From Kibdelosporangium aridum (GTDB lineage Bacteria; Actinomycetota; Actinomycetes; Mycobacteriales; Pseudonocardiaceae): a stretch of DNA of 64,000 bases. The notes below the pieces were generated by a model. That model saw only the letters and a list, made by a program, of their open reading frames with translations. It was not told the origin of the DNA and did not search any database. Position numbers and translations under genes: made by a program. The stretch lies in NCBI RefSeq assembly GCF_900176515.1, contig NZ_FWXV01000002.1:992001-1056000 (forward strand), given 5' to 3'. Shown piece by piece: positions 33,573-42,378 of this stretch (the stretch's first letter is position 1; every line of letters starts with the position of its first letter).

Positions 33573-34099
33573 GAGAACCCCTTGGGTAGCGCCGGATCTG
33601 ACCGCACGGTATCAACCGACCACCCAGCGTGTCCCTACCGCCCGACCACTTCCACCCACTTGGTCCTTACTTGAAAGCGGTCCGTAACCCCCACACGCGG
33701 CAAATCCAGCCATTCACACCCGAGGTAGTGATCCAGGACACATAATGCCCCGGATGAGTGATCGACACTTACCAGCGGCATTCGGCGTAATTGACGATCA
33801 GCCAAACGGCCGGAGTCCCGATCCACACCGGAAACGCAGGTCGGCAGCATCCACTGCGGACTACAACGATTCCTTGCGGCACAACCTTTGCACCCACCCC
33901 GAGCACAAGATCATCTTTGATTCGTGTTCACTGTGCACGCTTCGTCCCACATGATCCGAATTCGCGACCACGATTCATACCGCTGTGAATAGCCGGACTT
34001 GTGCCGCAAGTTCGTGTCGTGAACGGTACCGCCAATCGGGCGTAGCGGATTCCAATTACGACAAGACAGAAGCGCCCAACTGATCTACTCATAAACAAC
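33573..34099. other. 527-bp intergenic region upstream of the ESX-like module
   Basis: No convincing gene. GC content is visibly lower than in neighbouring genes, and short frames on both strands have unnatural composition. It should contain the promoter of the PE-like/PPE-like/EspG operon and the end of the pst transcript. No PHO box, tRNA or clear long repeat is seen. Confidence 0.5.
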
Positions 34100-34127
34100 G
34101 GGCCGCCAGGGTTGCCCCTGGCGGCCC
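34100..34127 (-). terminator. Rho-independent terminator of the pst operon
   Basis: A 12-bp perfect stem GGGCCGCCAGGG / CCCTGGCGGCCC with TTGC loop, 22 bp after the pstB stop. On the minus strand it is followed by GTTGTTTAT, a fair U-tract. Confidence 0.9.
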
Positions 34128-34148
34128 GCATTCCCCCCACGCCGGGAC

Positions 34149-34925
34149 TCAGCCGAAGCGGCCGGAGATGTAGTCCTCAGTTGCTTTCTCGCTGGGGTTG
34201 GAGAAGATCTTCTCGGTGTCGTCGATCTCGATCAGCCTGCCGGGCTGGCCGACGCCGAGGAGGTTGAAGAACGCCGTCTGGTCGCTCACCCGCGCGGCCT
34301 GCTGCATGTTGTGGGTGACGATGACGATCGTGTAGTCCTTCTTCAGCTCGGTGATCAGGTCTTCGATCGCCAGCGTCGAGATCGGGTCCAGCGCCGAGCA
34401 CGGCTCGTCCATCAGCAGCACGTCCGGCTGGACCGCGATGGCGCGGGCGATGCAGAGACGCTGCTGCTGACCGCCGGAGAGGCCGCCGCCCGGCTTGTTC
34501 AGCCGGTCTTTCACCTCGGCCCAGAGGTTCGCTCCGCGCAACGCGCGCTCGGCCACCTCGTCGAGCTTCTTCTTGTCCCGCATGCCTGCCAGCTTCAGGC
34601 CCGCGACCACGTTGTCCCGGATGGACATCGTGGGGAACGGGTTCGGGCGCTGGAAGACCATTCCGATCGTCCGGCGGACCGACACCGGGTCCACTGCGGA
34701 CGCGTAGATGTCCTCGCCGTCCAGCAGGACTTCACCTTCGGCGCGGGCGCCGGGGATCACCTCGTGCATGCGGTTCAGCGAGCGGAGCACGGTCGACTTG
34801 CCGCAACCGGACGGCCCGATGAACGCTGTCACGTTGCGGGGCGGCACGGAGAGGGTCACCCTGTCGACGGCGTGGAACTTGCCGTAGAACAGGTTCAGGT
34901 CTTTGACGTCTATGCGCTTGGCCAT
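34149..34925 (-). CDS. pstB: Phosphate ABC transporter ATP-binding protein
   Basis: 258 residues. Walker [10 protein letters not shown] near residue 38, PstB-specific [13 protein letters not shown] and [17 protein letters not shown], signature [15 protein letters not shown], Walker [14 protein letters not shown] and H-loop [15 protein letters not shown]. It powers high-affinity phosphate uptake by PstSCA. Last gene of pstSCAB, 7 bp after pstA, with a strong terminator behind it. Confidence 0.97.
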   Translation of the reverse strand: MAKRIDVKDLNLFYGKFHAVDRVTLSVPPRNVTAFIGPSGCGKSTVLRSLNRMHEVIPGARAEGEVLLDGEDIYASAVDPVSVRRTIGMVFQRPNPFPTMSIRDNVVAGLKLAGMRDKKKLDEVAERALRGANLWAEVKDRLNKPGGGLSGGQQQRLCIARAIAVQPDVLLMDEPCSALDPISTLAIEDLITELKKDYTIVIVTHNMQQAARVSDQTAFFNLLGVGQPGRLIEIDDTEKIFSNPSEKATEDYISGRFG

Positions 34926-34932
34926 GGCCGCC

Positions 34933-35841
34933 TCACTTCGTCTTCACGGCGGTCAACCGCGAGATCACGGTTGCCAGCAGGTTGATCACGGTGATGATCA
35001 AGATCAGGGTCACCGCCGCGCCCCACACCCTGGCCTCGCCGATGTCGTTGATGCTCAGCCGTTCGGTGTTCATGAACAAGGGCAGCGACGCCATGTTGCC
35101 GCCGAACGGGTCGTAGTTGATGAACTGCGCGTAGCCCACCAGGATCAGCACCGGCGCGGTCTCACCCATCACACGGGCGACCGCGAGCATGATGCCGGTG
35201 ATGATGCCGGACAACGCCGTCGGCACCACGATCTTCGCGATCGTCTTCCACTTCGGAATGCCCAGTGCGTAGGACGCCTCGCGCAGCTCGTCCGGCACGA
35301 TCTTGAGCAGTTCCTCCGTTGTCCGCACGACCACCGGGATCATCAGCATCACCAACGCCAGTGACACCGCGAAGCCACTGCGAGGCAGACCGAACGTGGT
35401 GACCCAGAGTGCGTAGATGAACAGCGCCGCCACAATGGACGGAACACCGGACAGGATGTCCACTGTGAACGTGATCGCCTTGGCGAGCCGGCCGTTGCGG
35501 CCGTACTCGACGAGGTAGATCGCGACCATGATGGCGATCGGCACGGCGATGACCGCGCAGATCAATCCCTGGATCAGGGTTCCGTAGATCGCGTGGTAGA
35601 CACCGCCGCCGGGCTGCCTGGAAGTCAGGCCTGCCATCGACTTCTGCCACCAGTCGGCGTTCAGGATGTGGACGAAGCCCTTCTCCAGGACTGTCCACAG
35701 CAGCCAGACCAGTGGTGCGACCGCGATCACGAAGGCCGCGCCGACCAGGACCGTCGCCGTCAGGTTCTTGGCCTTGCGGCCCGAACTGATCTGCTGGAAC
35801 GCTGGCGCGGTCGCCGGGCGTTGGAGATCGGTGGTGGTCAC
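34933..35841 (-). CDS. pstA: Phosphate ABC transporter permease PstA
   Basis: 302 residues, six membrane segments. The EAA-type cytoplasmic loop reads [41 protein letters not shown], and family motifs [16 protein letters not shown] and [17 protein letters not shown] are present. Start overlaps the pstC stop by 4 bp. Confidence 0.96.
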   Translation of the reverse strand: MTTTDLQRPATAPAFQQISSGRKAKNLTATVLVGAAFVIAVAPLVWLLWTVLEKGFVHILNADWWQKSMAGLTSRQPGGGVYHAIYGTLIQGLICAVIAVPIAIMVAIYLVEYGRNGRLAKAITFTVDILSGVPSIVAALFIYALWVTTFGLPRSGFAVSLALVMLMIPVVVRTTEELLKIVPDELREASYALGIPKWKTIAKIVVPTALSGIITGIMLAVARVMGETAPVLILVGYAQFINYDPFGGNMASLPLFMNTERLSINDIGEARVWGAAVTLILIITVINLLATVISRLTAVKTK

Positions 35842-36923
35842 TCGTACTCCTTCTTCCCGACGATGAACGACCGTGCGATCGCGTTGACTATGAACGTCAA
35901 CAGGAACAGCACCAGACCGGCGGCGATGTACGCACCGGCACTGCGCGGGTCGTTGAACTCGGCGGCTGCGCGAGCGATCTTCGACGCGATCGTGTCGCCA
36001 CCGTCGAACAGGCTCCAGCCGAAGTTGCTGCTCGTCGCCGGCGCCAGGATGATCATCACCGCGATGGTCTCACCGAGTGCACGGCCGAGGCCGAGCATCG
36101 ACGCGCTGATGTAACCGGCCTTGCCGAAGGGAAGCACCGTCGTGCGGATGACTTCCCAGCGGGTCGCACCGAGTGCGAGCGCGCCTTCGATGTGCATCGT
36201 CGGCGTGCGTTCGAACACCTCGCGGGTGATCGCCGTGATGATCGGCAGCAGCATCACCGCGAGCACGATGCTCGCCGTGAAGATCGTCTGACCGATCGAG
36301 CGGTTGACGTTTCCGGTTTCGAACAGGAACACCCAGCCGAAGACGCTGTTGAGCCAGCCGGTGAACGGCTCGAGGAACGGCGCGAGCACGATCGCGCCCC
36401 ACAGGCCATAGATGATCGACGGCACCGCCGCCAGCAGATCGATGACGTACGCGAACGGCCGCGCCAGCCGGCGCGGCGCGTACTGGGTCAGGAACAGGGC
36501 GATACCCAGTGAGATCGGCATCGCGATGAGCAGCGCGAAGATCGAGCTGAATATCGTCACCAGCAGCAGGTCCAGCACACCGAACGCCAGATTGTCCGGA
36601 TCGCCCGCGACCCACTGTCTGCTGAACAGGAAGCTGGCCTTGTTGGCCACGAGCGACGGGATCGCCTGGGCCAGCAGGAAGGCCCCGATCGCCACGATCA
36701 GGACGACGATCAGGATGCCCGACCCTTTGGCGAGGCCGCTGAAGATGCGGTCGCCCGGTCGGGTCACCGTCTTGGGCGGCTCGGTCGCCGACGGTGGTGG
36801 TGGGGTTTGAGGGCTCACCGAAATCGGTGCCTCCGCAGGTGTCTCGGTCGCCGAGGCGCCCCGCCGCGCGCCGGGTTCACCGGCGGCGACGGGGCGTGGA
36901 GACCTGTCTCGGATCTCACTCAT
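35838..36923 (-). CDS. pstC: Phosphate ABC transporter permease PstC
   Basis: 361 residues. A charged, Pro-rich cytoplasmic N-terminus of about 55 residues precedes six membrane segments. PstC marks: AVPSIIYGLWGAIVLAPFLEP, the EAA loop ITAITREVFERTPTMHIEGALALGATRWEVIRTTVLPFGKAGY and GRALGETIAVMIILA. Starts 25 bp after pstS. Confidence 0.96.
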   Translation of the reverse strand: MSEIRDRSPRPVAAGEPGARRGASATETPAEAPISVSPQTPPPPSATEPPKTVTRPGDRIFSGLAKGSGILIVVLIVAIGAFLLAQAIPSLVANKASFLFSRQWVAGDPDNLAFGVLDLLLVTIFSSIFALLIAMPISLGIALFLTQYAPRRLARPFAYVIDLLAAVPSIIYGLWGAIVLAPFLEPFTGWLNSVFGWVFLFETGNVNRSIGQTIFTASIVLAVMLLPIITAITREVFERTPTMHIEGALALGATRWEVIRTTVLPFGKAGYISASMLGLGRALGETIAVMIILAPATSSNFGWSLFDGGDTIASKIARAAAEFNDPRSAGAYIAAGLVLFLLTFIVNAIARSFIVGKKEYE

Positions 36924-36948
36924 GGCGAGTGTGCCAGCCCTTACCTCG

Positions 36949-38073
36949 TCAGGCGATAGCCTTGATCGCGGTCAGCAACTTGTCCTGGAACTCCTGGGGA
37001 AGCGGCACGTAACCGGCATCGCCCAACTTGGACTGTGCACTCGTGGCGGCGACGGTCAGGAACGCCTTCACGGCCTTCGCGGTGTCCGCGTCGTAGCCCT
37101 TCGAGCAGACGATCTCGTAGGTGGCGAGCATGAGCGGGTAGGAACCCGCTGCCTTGCTGGCGTACAGCGCCTTCAGGTCGAGCACGAGGTCGTTGCCGGA
37201 GCCCTTGGTCTTGGCTTCCTTGATGGCGGCCGCCGCGCTCTCGGCGGTCAGCTCGACCGCACCGGCACCGCTGTCGATCTTGGCCATGCTCAGCTTCTTG
37301 TCCTGCGCGAAGGACCACTCGACGTAGCCGATGGTGCCGTCGGCAGCGGCCAGCGAATCGGCCATACCGGACGAACCCTGCGCGCCCTGGCCGACGCCAC
37401 CGACGAACTTCTTGCCCGCGCCCTTGGTCCACGAGCTCGGCGCCGCGGCGGCGAGGTACTGCTGGAAGTTGTCCGTGGTGCCGGACTCCTCAGCACGGGA
37501 GATCACGATGATCGGCTTGGCGGGCAGCGCCTTGCCGCCGTTGGCCGTGGTGATCGCGGCGTCGTCCCAGGTCTTGATCTGGCCGCTGAAGATCTTGGCG
37601 ATCACGTCCGGGGTCAGCGTGACGCTGTCCGCACCGTCCAACTTGTACGCCACCGCGACCGGGCCGAAGACCAGCGGCAGGTTCCACGCCGGGTTGCCGC
37701 CACAGCGAGCAGCCGCGTCGTCGGCCTCCTTGCCTTCCTTCAGCGGGGAGTCCGAGCCACCGATGTCGCTGACCTTGGCGGTGAACTGCTTCACGCCCGC
37801 GCCGGAGCCAGAGGCCGTGTAGGCCAGCTGCTGGCCCGAACACGCGGCCTGGTACTCCTGGCTGAACACGTCCATCGCGCCCTTCTGGGCGGTGGAGCCT
37901 TCGGCGACGAGGTTCTTCTTACCGCCGCAGTCGACCTGCGCGGTTCCGGTCGGAGCGGCAGCGCCGGTGTTTCCGCCGCCCTGCGGGGTGTTTTGGTCCG
38001 AGCCGCACGCGGTGAGCGCAAGAGCGCCGGCCGCCATGAGGCTGATCAGGGCGCCATGCCGCTTGATCTTCAC
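36949..38073 (-). CDS. pstS: Phosphate-binding lipoprotein PstS
   Basis: About 374 residues from GTG (MKIKRHGALISLMAAGALAL) behind GGAGGACCTG. Lipobox LTACG anchors it at Cys21. Binding-protein marks: LVAEGSTAQKGAMDVFSQEYQ, YTASGSGAGVKQFTAKVSDIGGSDSPLKE, ISRAEESGTTDNFQQYL and GYVEWSFAQ. It captures phosphate outside the membrane for PstCAB. A PHO box lies about 100 bp upstream. First gene of the pst operon. Confidence 0.96.
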   Translation of the reverse strand: MKIKRHGALISLMAAGALALTACGSDQNTPQGGGNTGAAAPTGTAQVDCGGKKNLVAEGSTAQKGAMDVFSQEYQAACSGQQLAYTASGSGAGVKQFTAKVSDIGGSDSPLKEGKEADDAAARCGGNPAWNLPLVFGPVAVAYKLDGADSVTLTPDVIAKIFSGQIKTWDDAAITTANGGKALPAKPIIVISRAEESGTTDNFQQYLAAAAPSSWTKGAGKKFVGGVGQGAQGSSGMADSLAAADGTIGYVEWSFAQDKKLSMAKIDSGAGAVELTAESAAAAIKEAKTKGSGNDLVLDLKALYASKAAGSYPLMLATYEIVCSKGYDADTAKAVKAFLTVAATSAQSKLGDAGYVPLPQEFQDKLLTAIKAIA

Positions 38074-38169
38074 CAGGTCCTCCAGTCGAGGATTTGTCGT
38101 CCGATTCGCGACGAGCTCGCCGCTCAAACCGGACGCTAAGCAGCTAGGCCGAACGGATGGCCCTGTAGA

Positions 38170-38187
38170 GGTGAACAACAGGTGAAC
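38170..38187 (-). promoter_or_regulatory. PHO box before pstS
   Basis: On the minus strand GTTCACC-TGTT-GTTCACC: two identical 7-mers at an 11-bp period, the canonical PhoP direct repeat of actinobacteria. It sits 97 bp upstream of the pstS start. Confidence 0.88.
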
Positions 38188-38279
38188 AAGGCACCCATTG
38201 TGAGCATGGCTACCCCTTTGGAACGGGCCCGTGACCTTGCCGCGACCTGGAGGTTTGCGCTGAGTGATTGAACGTGCGA

Positions 38280-39119
38280 CTACCGTGCGTACTGCACACC
38301 GACATCAAGCAGACGGAAGCCTAGCTTCGCGTAAACCGCGATCGCCGGAGCGTTGTCGCTCTCCACATACAGGATGACTCGGGGCAATCCGAGTCCGCGG
38401 AGATGACGCAGTCCGGCCAGGGTCAGCGCCTTGCCGAGGCCTCCGCCCTGAGCGTCCGGATCGACCCCGACGACGTACACCTCACCCGTGGAGTCCGGGT
38501 GCACCTTCGTCCAGTGGAAGCCCAGGACCCTGTCGGCGGCGTCCACCGCGAGGAAGAACCCGGCCGGGTCGAACCAGCCTTCTTGCTCGGTGTCCCGGAC
38601 GTCCTGGACCGTCAGCCCGCCCTGTTCCGGATGCCACGAGAAAGCCCGCGCGTTCACCGCGACCATGGCCTCCTCGTCCTGACCGGGCACGAACGTGCGC
38701 AACCGCACACCTTCAGGCAGCCGAGGCTCAGCGAACTCGTCGGGACCGAAGTCCATTCCCATCCGATGCAACGCACGGACCCGCTCGAAGCCGTGTTTCC
38801 CGGCCAGCCTCGCCGCCCCGGGATGATCACGATGCGACCAGATCCGTACCGGCTGGGCCCGCTCGGCGACAGCCGTCAGCAGCTGCTCACCAATGCCCTG
38901 CCTGCGGAAGCCCGGGTGCACGACCAGCTCGGCGACCTGGTTGCCCAGCTGGTCGCCCGCGGTGTCGAGGTTGGCGTACCCGACCACGCCATCCTGGACG
39001 GCGAGCAGGTGCTCACCGCCGGACGGCATGTCGATATGGGCCTCGTCGGACGCCAGCAGCTCACGGACTTGGGCTGCTTCCAGCTCGGACAGGGACGTGC
39101 GCCAGACGAGTTCAGTCAC
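38280..39119 (-). CDS. mshD: Mycothiol synthase (acetyl-CoA:Cys-GlcN-Ins acetyltransferase)
   Basis: 279 residues made of two GNAT domains. The N-terminal one has HLLAVQDGVVGYANLD and HPGFRRQGIGEQLLTAV. The C-terminal one has LGFHWTKVHPDSTGEVYVVGVDPDAQGGGLGKALTLAGLRHL and IAVYAKLGFRLLDVGVQYAR. This is the layout of MshD, which finishes mycothiol synthesis. It follows glnR by 5 bp and lies next to pstS, as in mycobacteria (Rv0818-Rv0819-Rv0820). Confidence 0.95.
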   Translation of the reverse strand: MTELVWRTSLSELEAAQVRELLASDEAHIDMPSGGEHLLAVQDGVVGYANLDTAGDQLGNQVAELVVHPGFRRQGIGEQLLTAVAERAQPVRIWSHRDHPGAARLAGKHGFERVRALHRMGMDFGPDEFAEPRLPEGVRLRTFVPGQDEEAMVAVNARAFSWHPEQGGLTVQDVRDTEQEGWFDPAGFFLAVDAADRVLGFHWTKVHPDSTGEVYVVGVDPDAQGGGLGKALTLAGLRHLRGLGLPRVILYVESDNAPAIAVYAKLGFRLLDVGVQYAR

Positions 39120-39124
39120 ATTTA

Positions 39125-39850
39125 TTACTGAACCACGTCAAGGCTCATTGATTCCTTGACCGGCGCAGCGGTGGCTCCTTTGGGCGGCTGGACGAACTTG
39201 TAGCCGACGTTGCGGACGGTGCCGATCATCTGCTCGTGCTCGATACCGAGCTTCGCGCGCAACCGCCGGACGTGGACGTCGACCGTCCTGGTGCCACCGA
39301 AGAAGTCGTAACCCCAGACCTCCTGCAGCAGCTGCGCACGGGTGAAGACCCGGCCAGCGTGCTGGGCGAGGTACTTGAGCAGCTCGAACTCCTTGTAGGT
39401 GAGGTCGAGCGGGCGGCCGCGCAGCCGCGCCATGTACGTGGCCTCGTCGATGACCAGCTCACCGAGCCGGATCGCGCCGTCGCCGCCGCTCTGGCCTGCC
39501 GGGCCACGCGAGGTCAGCAGCCGCAGCCGGGCGTCCACCTCGGCCGGGCCCGCGGTCGGCAGCAGGATCTCGTCGACCCGCCAGTCCGAGTTGACGGCCA
39601 CCAGGCCGCCTTCGCTCACGATCGCGATCACCGGGCCGGAGTCGCCGCCGCTGGCCAGCAGGCGGCAGAGGCTCTTGGCACCCGCGAGGTCGGTCCGAGC
39701 GTCGACGAGCACCGCGTCACGGGAGCCCGCGTCCAGCAGCGCGGTCACCTCCGGCTGCTGGGTCCGCACGTTGTGCGGCAGCAGCATCAAGGAAGGAAGG
39801 ACCGAACCCGGCGCTGGGTCCGCGGTCAGCAGCAGCAGGTCGAGGCTCAT
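39125..39850 (-). CDS. glnR: OmpR-type winged-helix regulator, GlnR-like
   Basis: 241 residues. Receiver-like domain ([31 protein letters not shown]) with weak conservation, then an OmpR/PhoB winged helix: [55 protein letters not shown]. Position beside mshD and pst matches GlnR (Rv0818), the orphan nitrogen regulator of actinobacteria. No kinase is adjacent. Ribosome binding site GAGGAG stands 5 nt before the ATG. Confidence 0.85.
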   Translation of the reverse strand: MSLDLLLLTADPAPGSVLPSLMLLPHNVRTQQPEVTALLDAGSRDAVLVDARTDLAGAKSLCRLLASGGDSGPVIAIVSEGGLVAVNSDWRVDEILLPTAGPAEVDARLRLLTSRGPAGQSGGDGAIRLGELVIDEATYMARLRGRPLDLTYKEFELLKYLAQHAGRVFTRAQLLQEVWGYDFFGGTRTVDVHVRRLRAKLGIEHEQMIGTVRNVGYKFVQPPKGATAAPVKESMSLDVVQ

Positions 39851-39935
39851 GCCTACTCCTCACTGTGGTTGATCACGGCGCACGTGAGCACCGCCTCGCG
39901 CGGGTTTCACGTGGTTATCCAGGAGAATAGCGATC

Positions 39936-40751
39936 GTGGCCGGAAAATCCCCTGTTCGTAACACGCGGTTCACATACGTGGGGCAAGTCACCGCTGATGG
40001 AGTAATGCTGCGCGGCCTGTTCGCACCCAGTGAAATGCCCTCTGACCTGGCAATTGTTCCGGCTCACGGGTTTACCGGCCACGTTGACAGGCCGTTCTTC
40101 CGCCGCATCGCCGAGCGCCTGAACAGGCATTACGCCGTCGTTGCGCTCAGTTTCCGTGGCCACGGAAGGTCTTGCGGAAAAACCTCAGTTGGACCGGAAG
40201 AAGTCCACGACTTGGACGCGGCCGTCCGGCTGGCGCACGACCGCGGATATTCGAAGGTCGCGCTGGTCGGATTCTCCATGGGCGGCGCGGTCGCCATGTT
40301 GTACGCGTCCCAGGATTTGGACGAGCCGCCCGCAGCGGTCGTTTCGGTGAGTGCGCCGTCACGGTGGTACATCCGGCAGACCCCGGCGATGCGCCGGGTG
40401 CACTGGTTGCTGGAAGCGCCACACGCCAGACTGCTGGCGCCTATCCTTGGTGTGCGGTTGGGCAGGCCGTGGCCGAGTGTCCCGGCGAGCCCGATCGAGG
40501 TGGTCCACCGGATCGCTCCGACCCCGCTGCTGCTCGTGCACGGCGACCGGGATCATTACTTCCCAGCCGAGCACGCATTGGCCCTGCATCGCGCGGCGGA
40601 TGATGCGACTGCGCGGCTGTGGCTTGAGCCGGGCATGGGACACGCCGAAACAGGCATGCACCCCGGTCTGGTAGACCGGATCGCGACCTGGCTGAACGAG
40701 ACGTGCACGAAGACGTCTGAAGAGCGAACATCGACACAGGTGGTGGCATGA
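39936..40751 (+). CDS. Alpha/beta hydrolase fold protein
   Basis: 271 residues from GTG. VPAHGFTGHVDRPFFRRIAERL, SFRGHGRS, nucleophile GFSMGGAVAMLYA near residue 110, Asp in LLLVHGDRDHYFP and His in GMGHAETG near the end complete the triad. Resembles short-chain acyl esterases or lipases. It overlaps the LmeA-like gene by 4 bp, suggesting a joint role in envelope lipid metabolism. Confidence 0.85.
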   Translation: MAGKSPVRNTRFTYVGQVTADGVMLRGLFAPSEMPSDLAIVPAHGFTGHVDRPFFRRIAERLNRHYAVVALSFRGHGRSCGKTSVGPEEVHDLDAAVRLAHDRGYSKVALVGFSMGGAVAMLYASQDLDEPPAAVVSVSAPSRWYIRQTPAMRRVHWLLEAPHARLLAPILGVRLGRPWPSVPASPIEVVHRIAPTPLLLVHGDRDHYFPAEHALALHRAADDATARLWLEPGMGHAETGMHPGLVDRIATWLNETCTKTSEERTSTQVVA

Positions 40752-41647
40752 CAACGGTGCCGAACGCAACGGCCAACCCCCCGAGGCCCAAGAAGCCGAA
40801 GCGATCGAAGACGCGTCCGCTGGTCATCACCCTTGTGATCCTGGCCGCCCTGCTGGTCGGCGTGGACTTCGGCGCGGCCGCGGTGGCCGAGTACCAGGTC
40901 TCCAAGCGCGCGAAGGCGGCGTTCGGGCTGTCCGACGACCCGGCGGTGACCGTGCGCGGCTTCCCGTTCCTGACCCAGGCCATCGGCGGTGAGTACGACC
41001 ACATCACGGTCGACGCCCGCGGCGTGCCGATCAAGGACATCCTCAAGGACGTCGAGGTCCACGCGGAGATGCGGGGTGTGCAGGCGCCACTGTCGGACCT
41101 GCTGGCCGGGCGGACGGACACGATCTCGGTCAGGGAGATCGAAGGCCAGCTGCGGGTGAAGGAAGCGGACTTCAACCGGGCTCTGCAGTCCAACTCGCTG
41201 CGCGTGCGGACCAGCGACATCACCAACGTGACCATCGCGCCGGTGAGCGAGCTGCGCGTGAACGCCACTCCCGGCGAGGACGAGATCGACGACAAGGCCG
41301 ACCAGGAAGCCTTGAAGCTGGAGACCGAGGACACCACGGCAGGTGTGCGGGTCGGCGCGACGGTCGACTTCGCAGGCCAGAAGACCGACCTGGTCATCTA
41401 CGGGATCGTCAGCCTGGTCGAGTCGAAGATCCAGGTCACCCCGAAGCGGGTCACGCTGGCCAACTCGATCGGCGACAACCTGATCGCCCCGAGCATCCAG
41501 CAGCAGTTCCTGTCGCTGTTCGCGGTGAGCCTCGACCCCGGCAAGCTCCCGGTGGCGATCACGCCGACGGCCGTGCAGGTCGACCCAGGCTCGCTATCGT
41601 TGAAGGGGAAAGCGTCCAACGTGAAACTTCGAGGCTTCGTGGGATGA
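40748..41647 (+). CDS. lmeA: DUF2993 / LmeA-family envelope protein
   Basis: 299 residues. A Lys/Pro-rich cytoplasmic start, one membrane segment (PLVITLVILAALLVGVDF) and a DUF2993 domain (SDDPAVTVRGFPFLTQAIGGEYDHITVDARGVPI; VNATPGEDEIDD; GDNLIAPSIQQQFLSLFAV). The mycobacterial homologue LmeA (Rv0817c) binds phosphoinositides and supports lipomannan elongation. Same position relative to glnR as in mycobacteria. Confidence 0.85.
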   Translation: MTTVPNATANPPRPKKPKRSKTRPLVITLVILAALLVGVDFGAAAVAEYQVSKRAKAAFGLSDDPAVTVRGFPFLTQAIGGEYDHITVDARGVPIKDILKDVEVHAEMRGVQAPLSDLLAGRTDTISVREIEGQLRVKEADFNRALQSNSLRVRTSDITNVTIAPVSELRVNATPGEDEIDDKADQEALKLETEDTTAGVRVGATVDFAGQKTDLVIYGIVSLVESKIQVTPKRVTLANSIGDNLIAPSIQQQFLSLFAVSLDPGKLPVAITPTAVQVDPGSLSLKGKASNVKLRGFVG

Positions 41648-41654
41648 CAGTGGG

Positions 41655-42068
41655 ATGACAACCGGCATCTGGGTGTTGGTCGGCACGCTCGCCCTGGCGA
41701 GCGTCGCCGGTCTCGCCTGGCGCCGCTCCCAAGGCCGAGTACGGACCGCGAAGATGTCCCAGCTACCCACTGAGCTGCACAAACTGGTCGATCCGAGCAG
41801 CCGTGTCACCTTGCTGCAGATCTCGACGACGTTCTGCGCGCCGTGCCGTCACACCCGGATCCTGCTGTCCGATCTGGCCGACAAGACCGACGGCCTGCAG
41901 CACGTGGACTTCGATGTGACGAACCACCCAGAGGTCGCGACCTCGCTCGGCGTTCTCTCCACACCGACGACGCTGGCGGTGGACTCCAAGGGCGTGGAGC
42001 TGATGCGGGTGGGTGGCGTGCCCAAACGGGACACGTTGCTCGACGCTCTGCGCCCGCACCTGAGCTGA
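41655..42068 (+). CDS. Membrane-anchored thioredoxin-like protein
   Basis: 137 residues. One N-terminal membrane segment (GIWVLVGTLALASVAGLAW) and a thioredoxin fold with active site TTFCAPCRHTRILL near residue 61, cis-Pro region LGVLSTPTTLAVD and GVPKRDTLLDALRPHL. The active site is C-A-P-C. Position equals Rv0816c (thiX). Starts 7 bp after the LmeA-like gene, so the three genes from 39936 form one operon. Confidence 0.88.
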   Translation: MTTGIWVLVGTLALASVAGLAWRRSQGRVRTAKMSQLPTELHKLVDPSSRVTLLQISTTFCAPCRHTRILLSDLADKTDGLQHVDFDVTNHPEVATSLGVLSTPTTLAVDSKGVELMRVGGVPKRDTLLDALRPHLS

Positions 42069-42378
42069 GCCAGGAAGGCGACCACAGAGCGGCGCCGGTT
42101 TTACATGGAGGGGCGGCCCACTGTGGACATGAGCCGCCGCGACACGCACAAGCTCGTGACGAACCCTGAACGGGCGGTTTAGCCACTTCCGGTACCGCTT
42201 TCCCGCCGCTGGCCCGCGGCGGCCATCACTGTCCGGAAGATTCGCGGACATCGCTCCACTTTGGAGGGACCGCGCCTTCAGGGAACCGGCACAGTGCGTG
42301 AACCCCGCTCACCGCGGCGTTATGCCGAGCAAGATCAACAGTTAACTTTCCCTTGATGTCGCAGGAAAAGGAGCTGTT
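42069..42378. other. 310-bp intergenic region before the giant repeat protein
   Basis: No supported gene. A 25-codon frame from ATG 42105 to TAG 42182 exists but lacks a convincing ribosome binding site or family. AAGGAG precedes the GTG of the next gene. No strong terminator was found after the thioredoxin gene. Confidence 0.5.

Noticed and set aside
33635-34140. Three small frames of about 70 codons between the ESX-like module and pstB
   Set aside because: Unnatural composition, no ribosome binding sites, and one runs across the pst terminator.
42105-42182. 25-codon frame upstream of the surface protein as a leader peptide
   Set aside because: No Cys or regulatory codon run, no -10 element at the right distance and no pairing with the downstream ribosome binding site.
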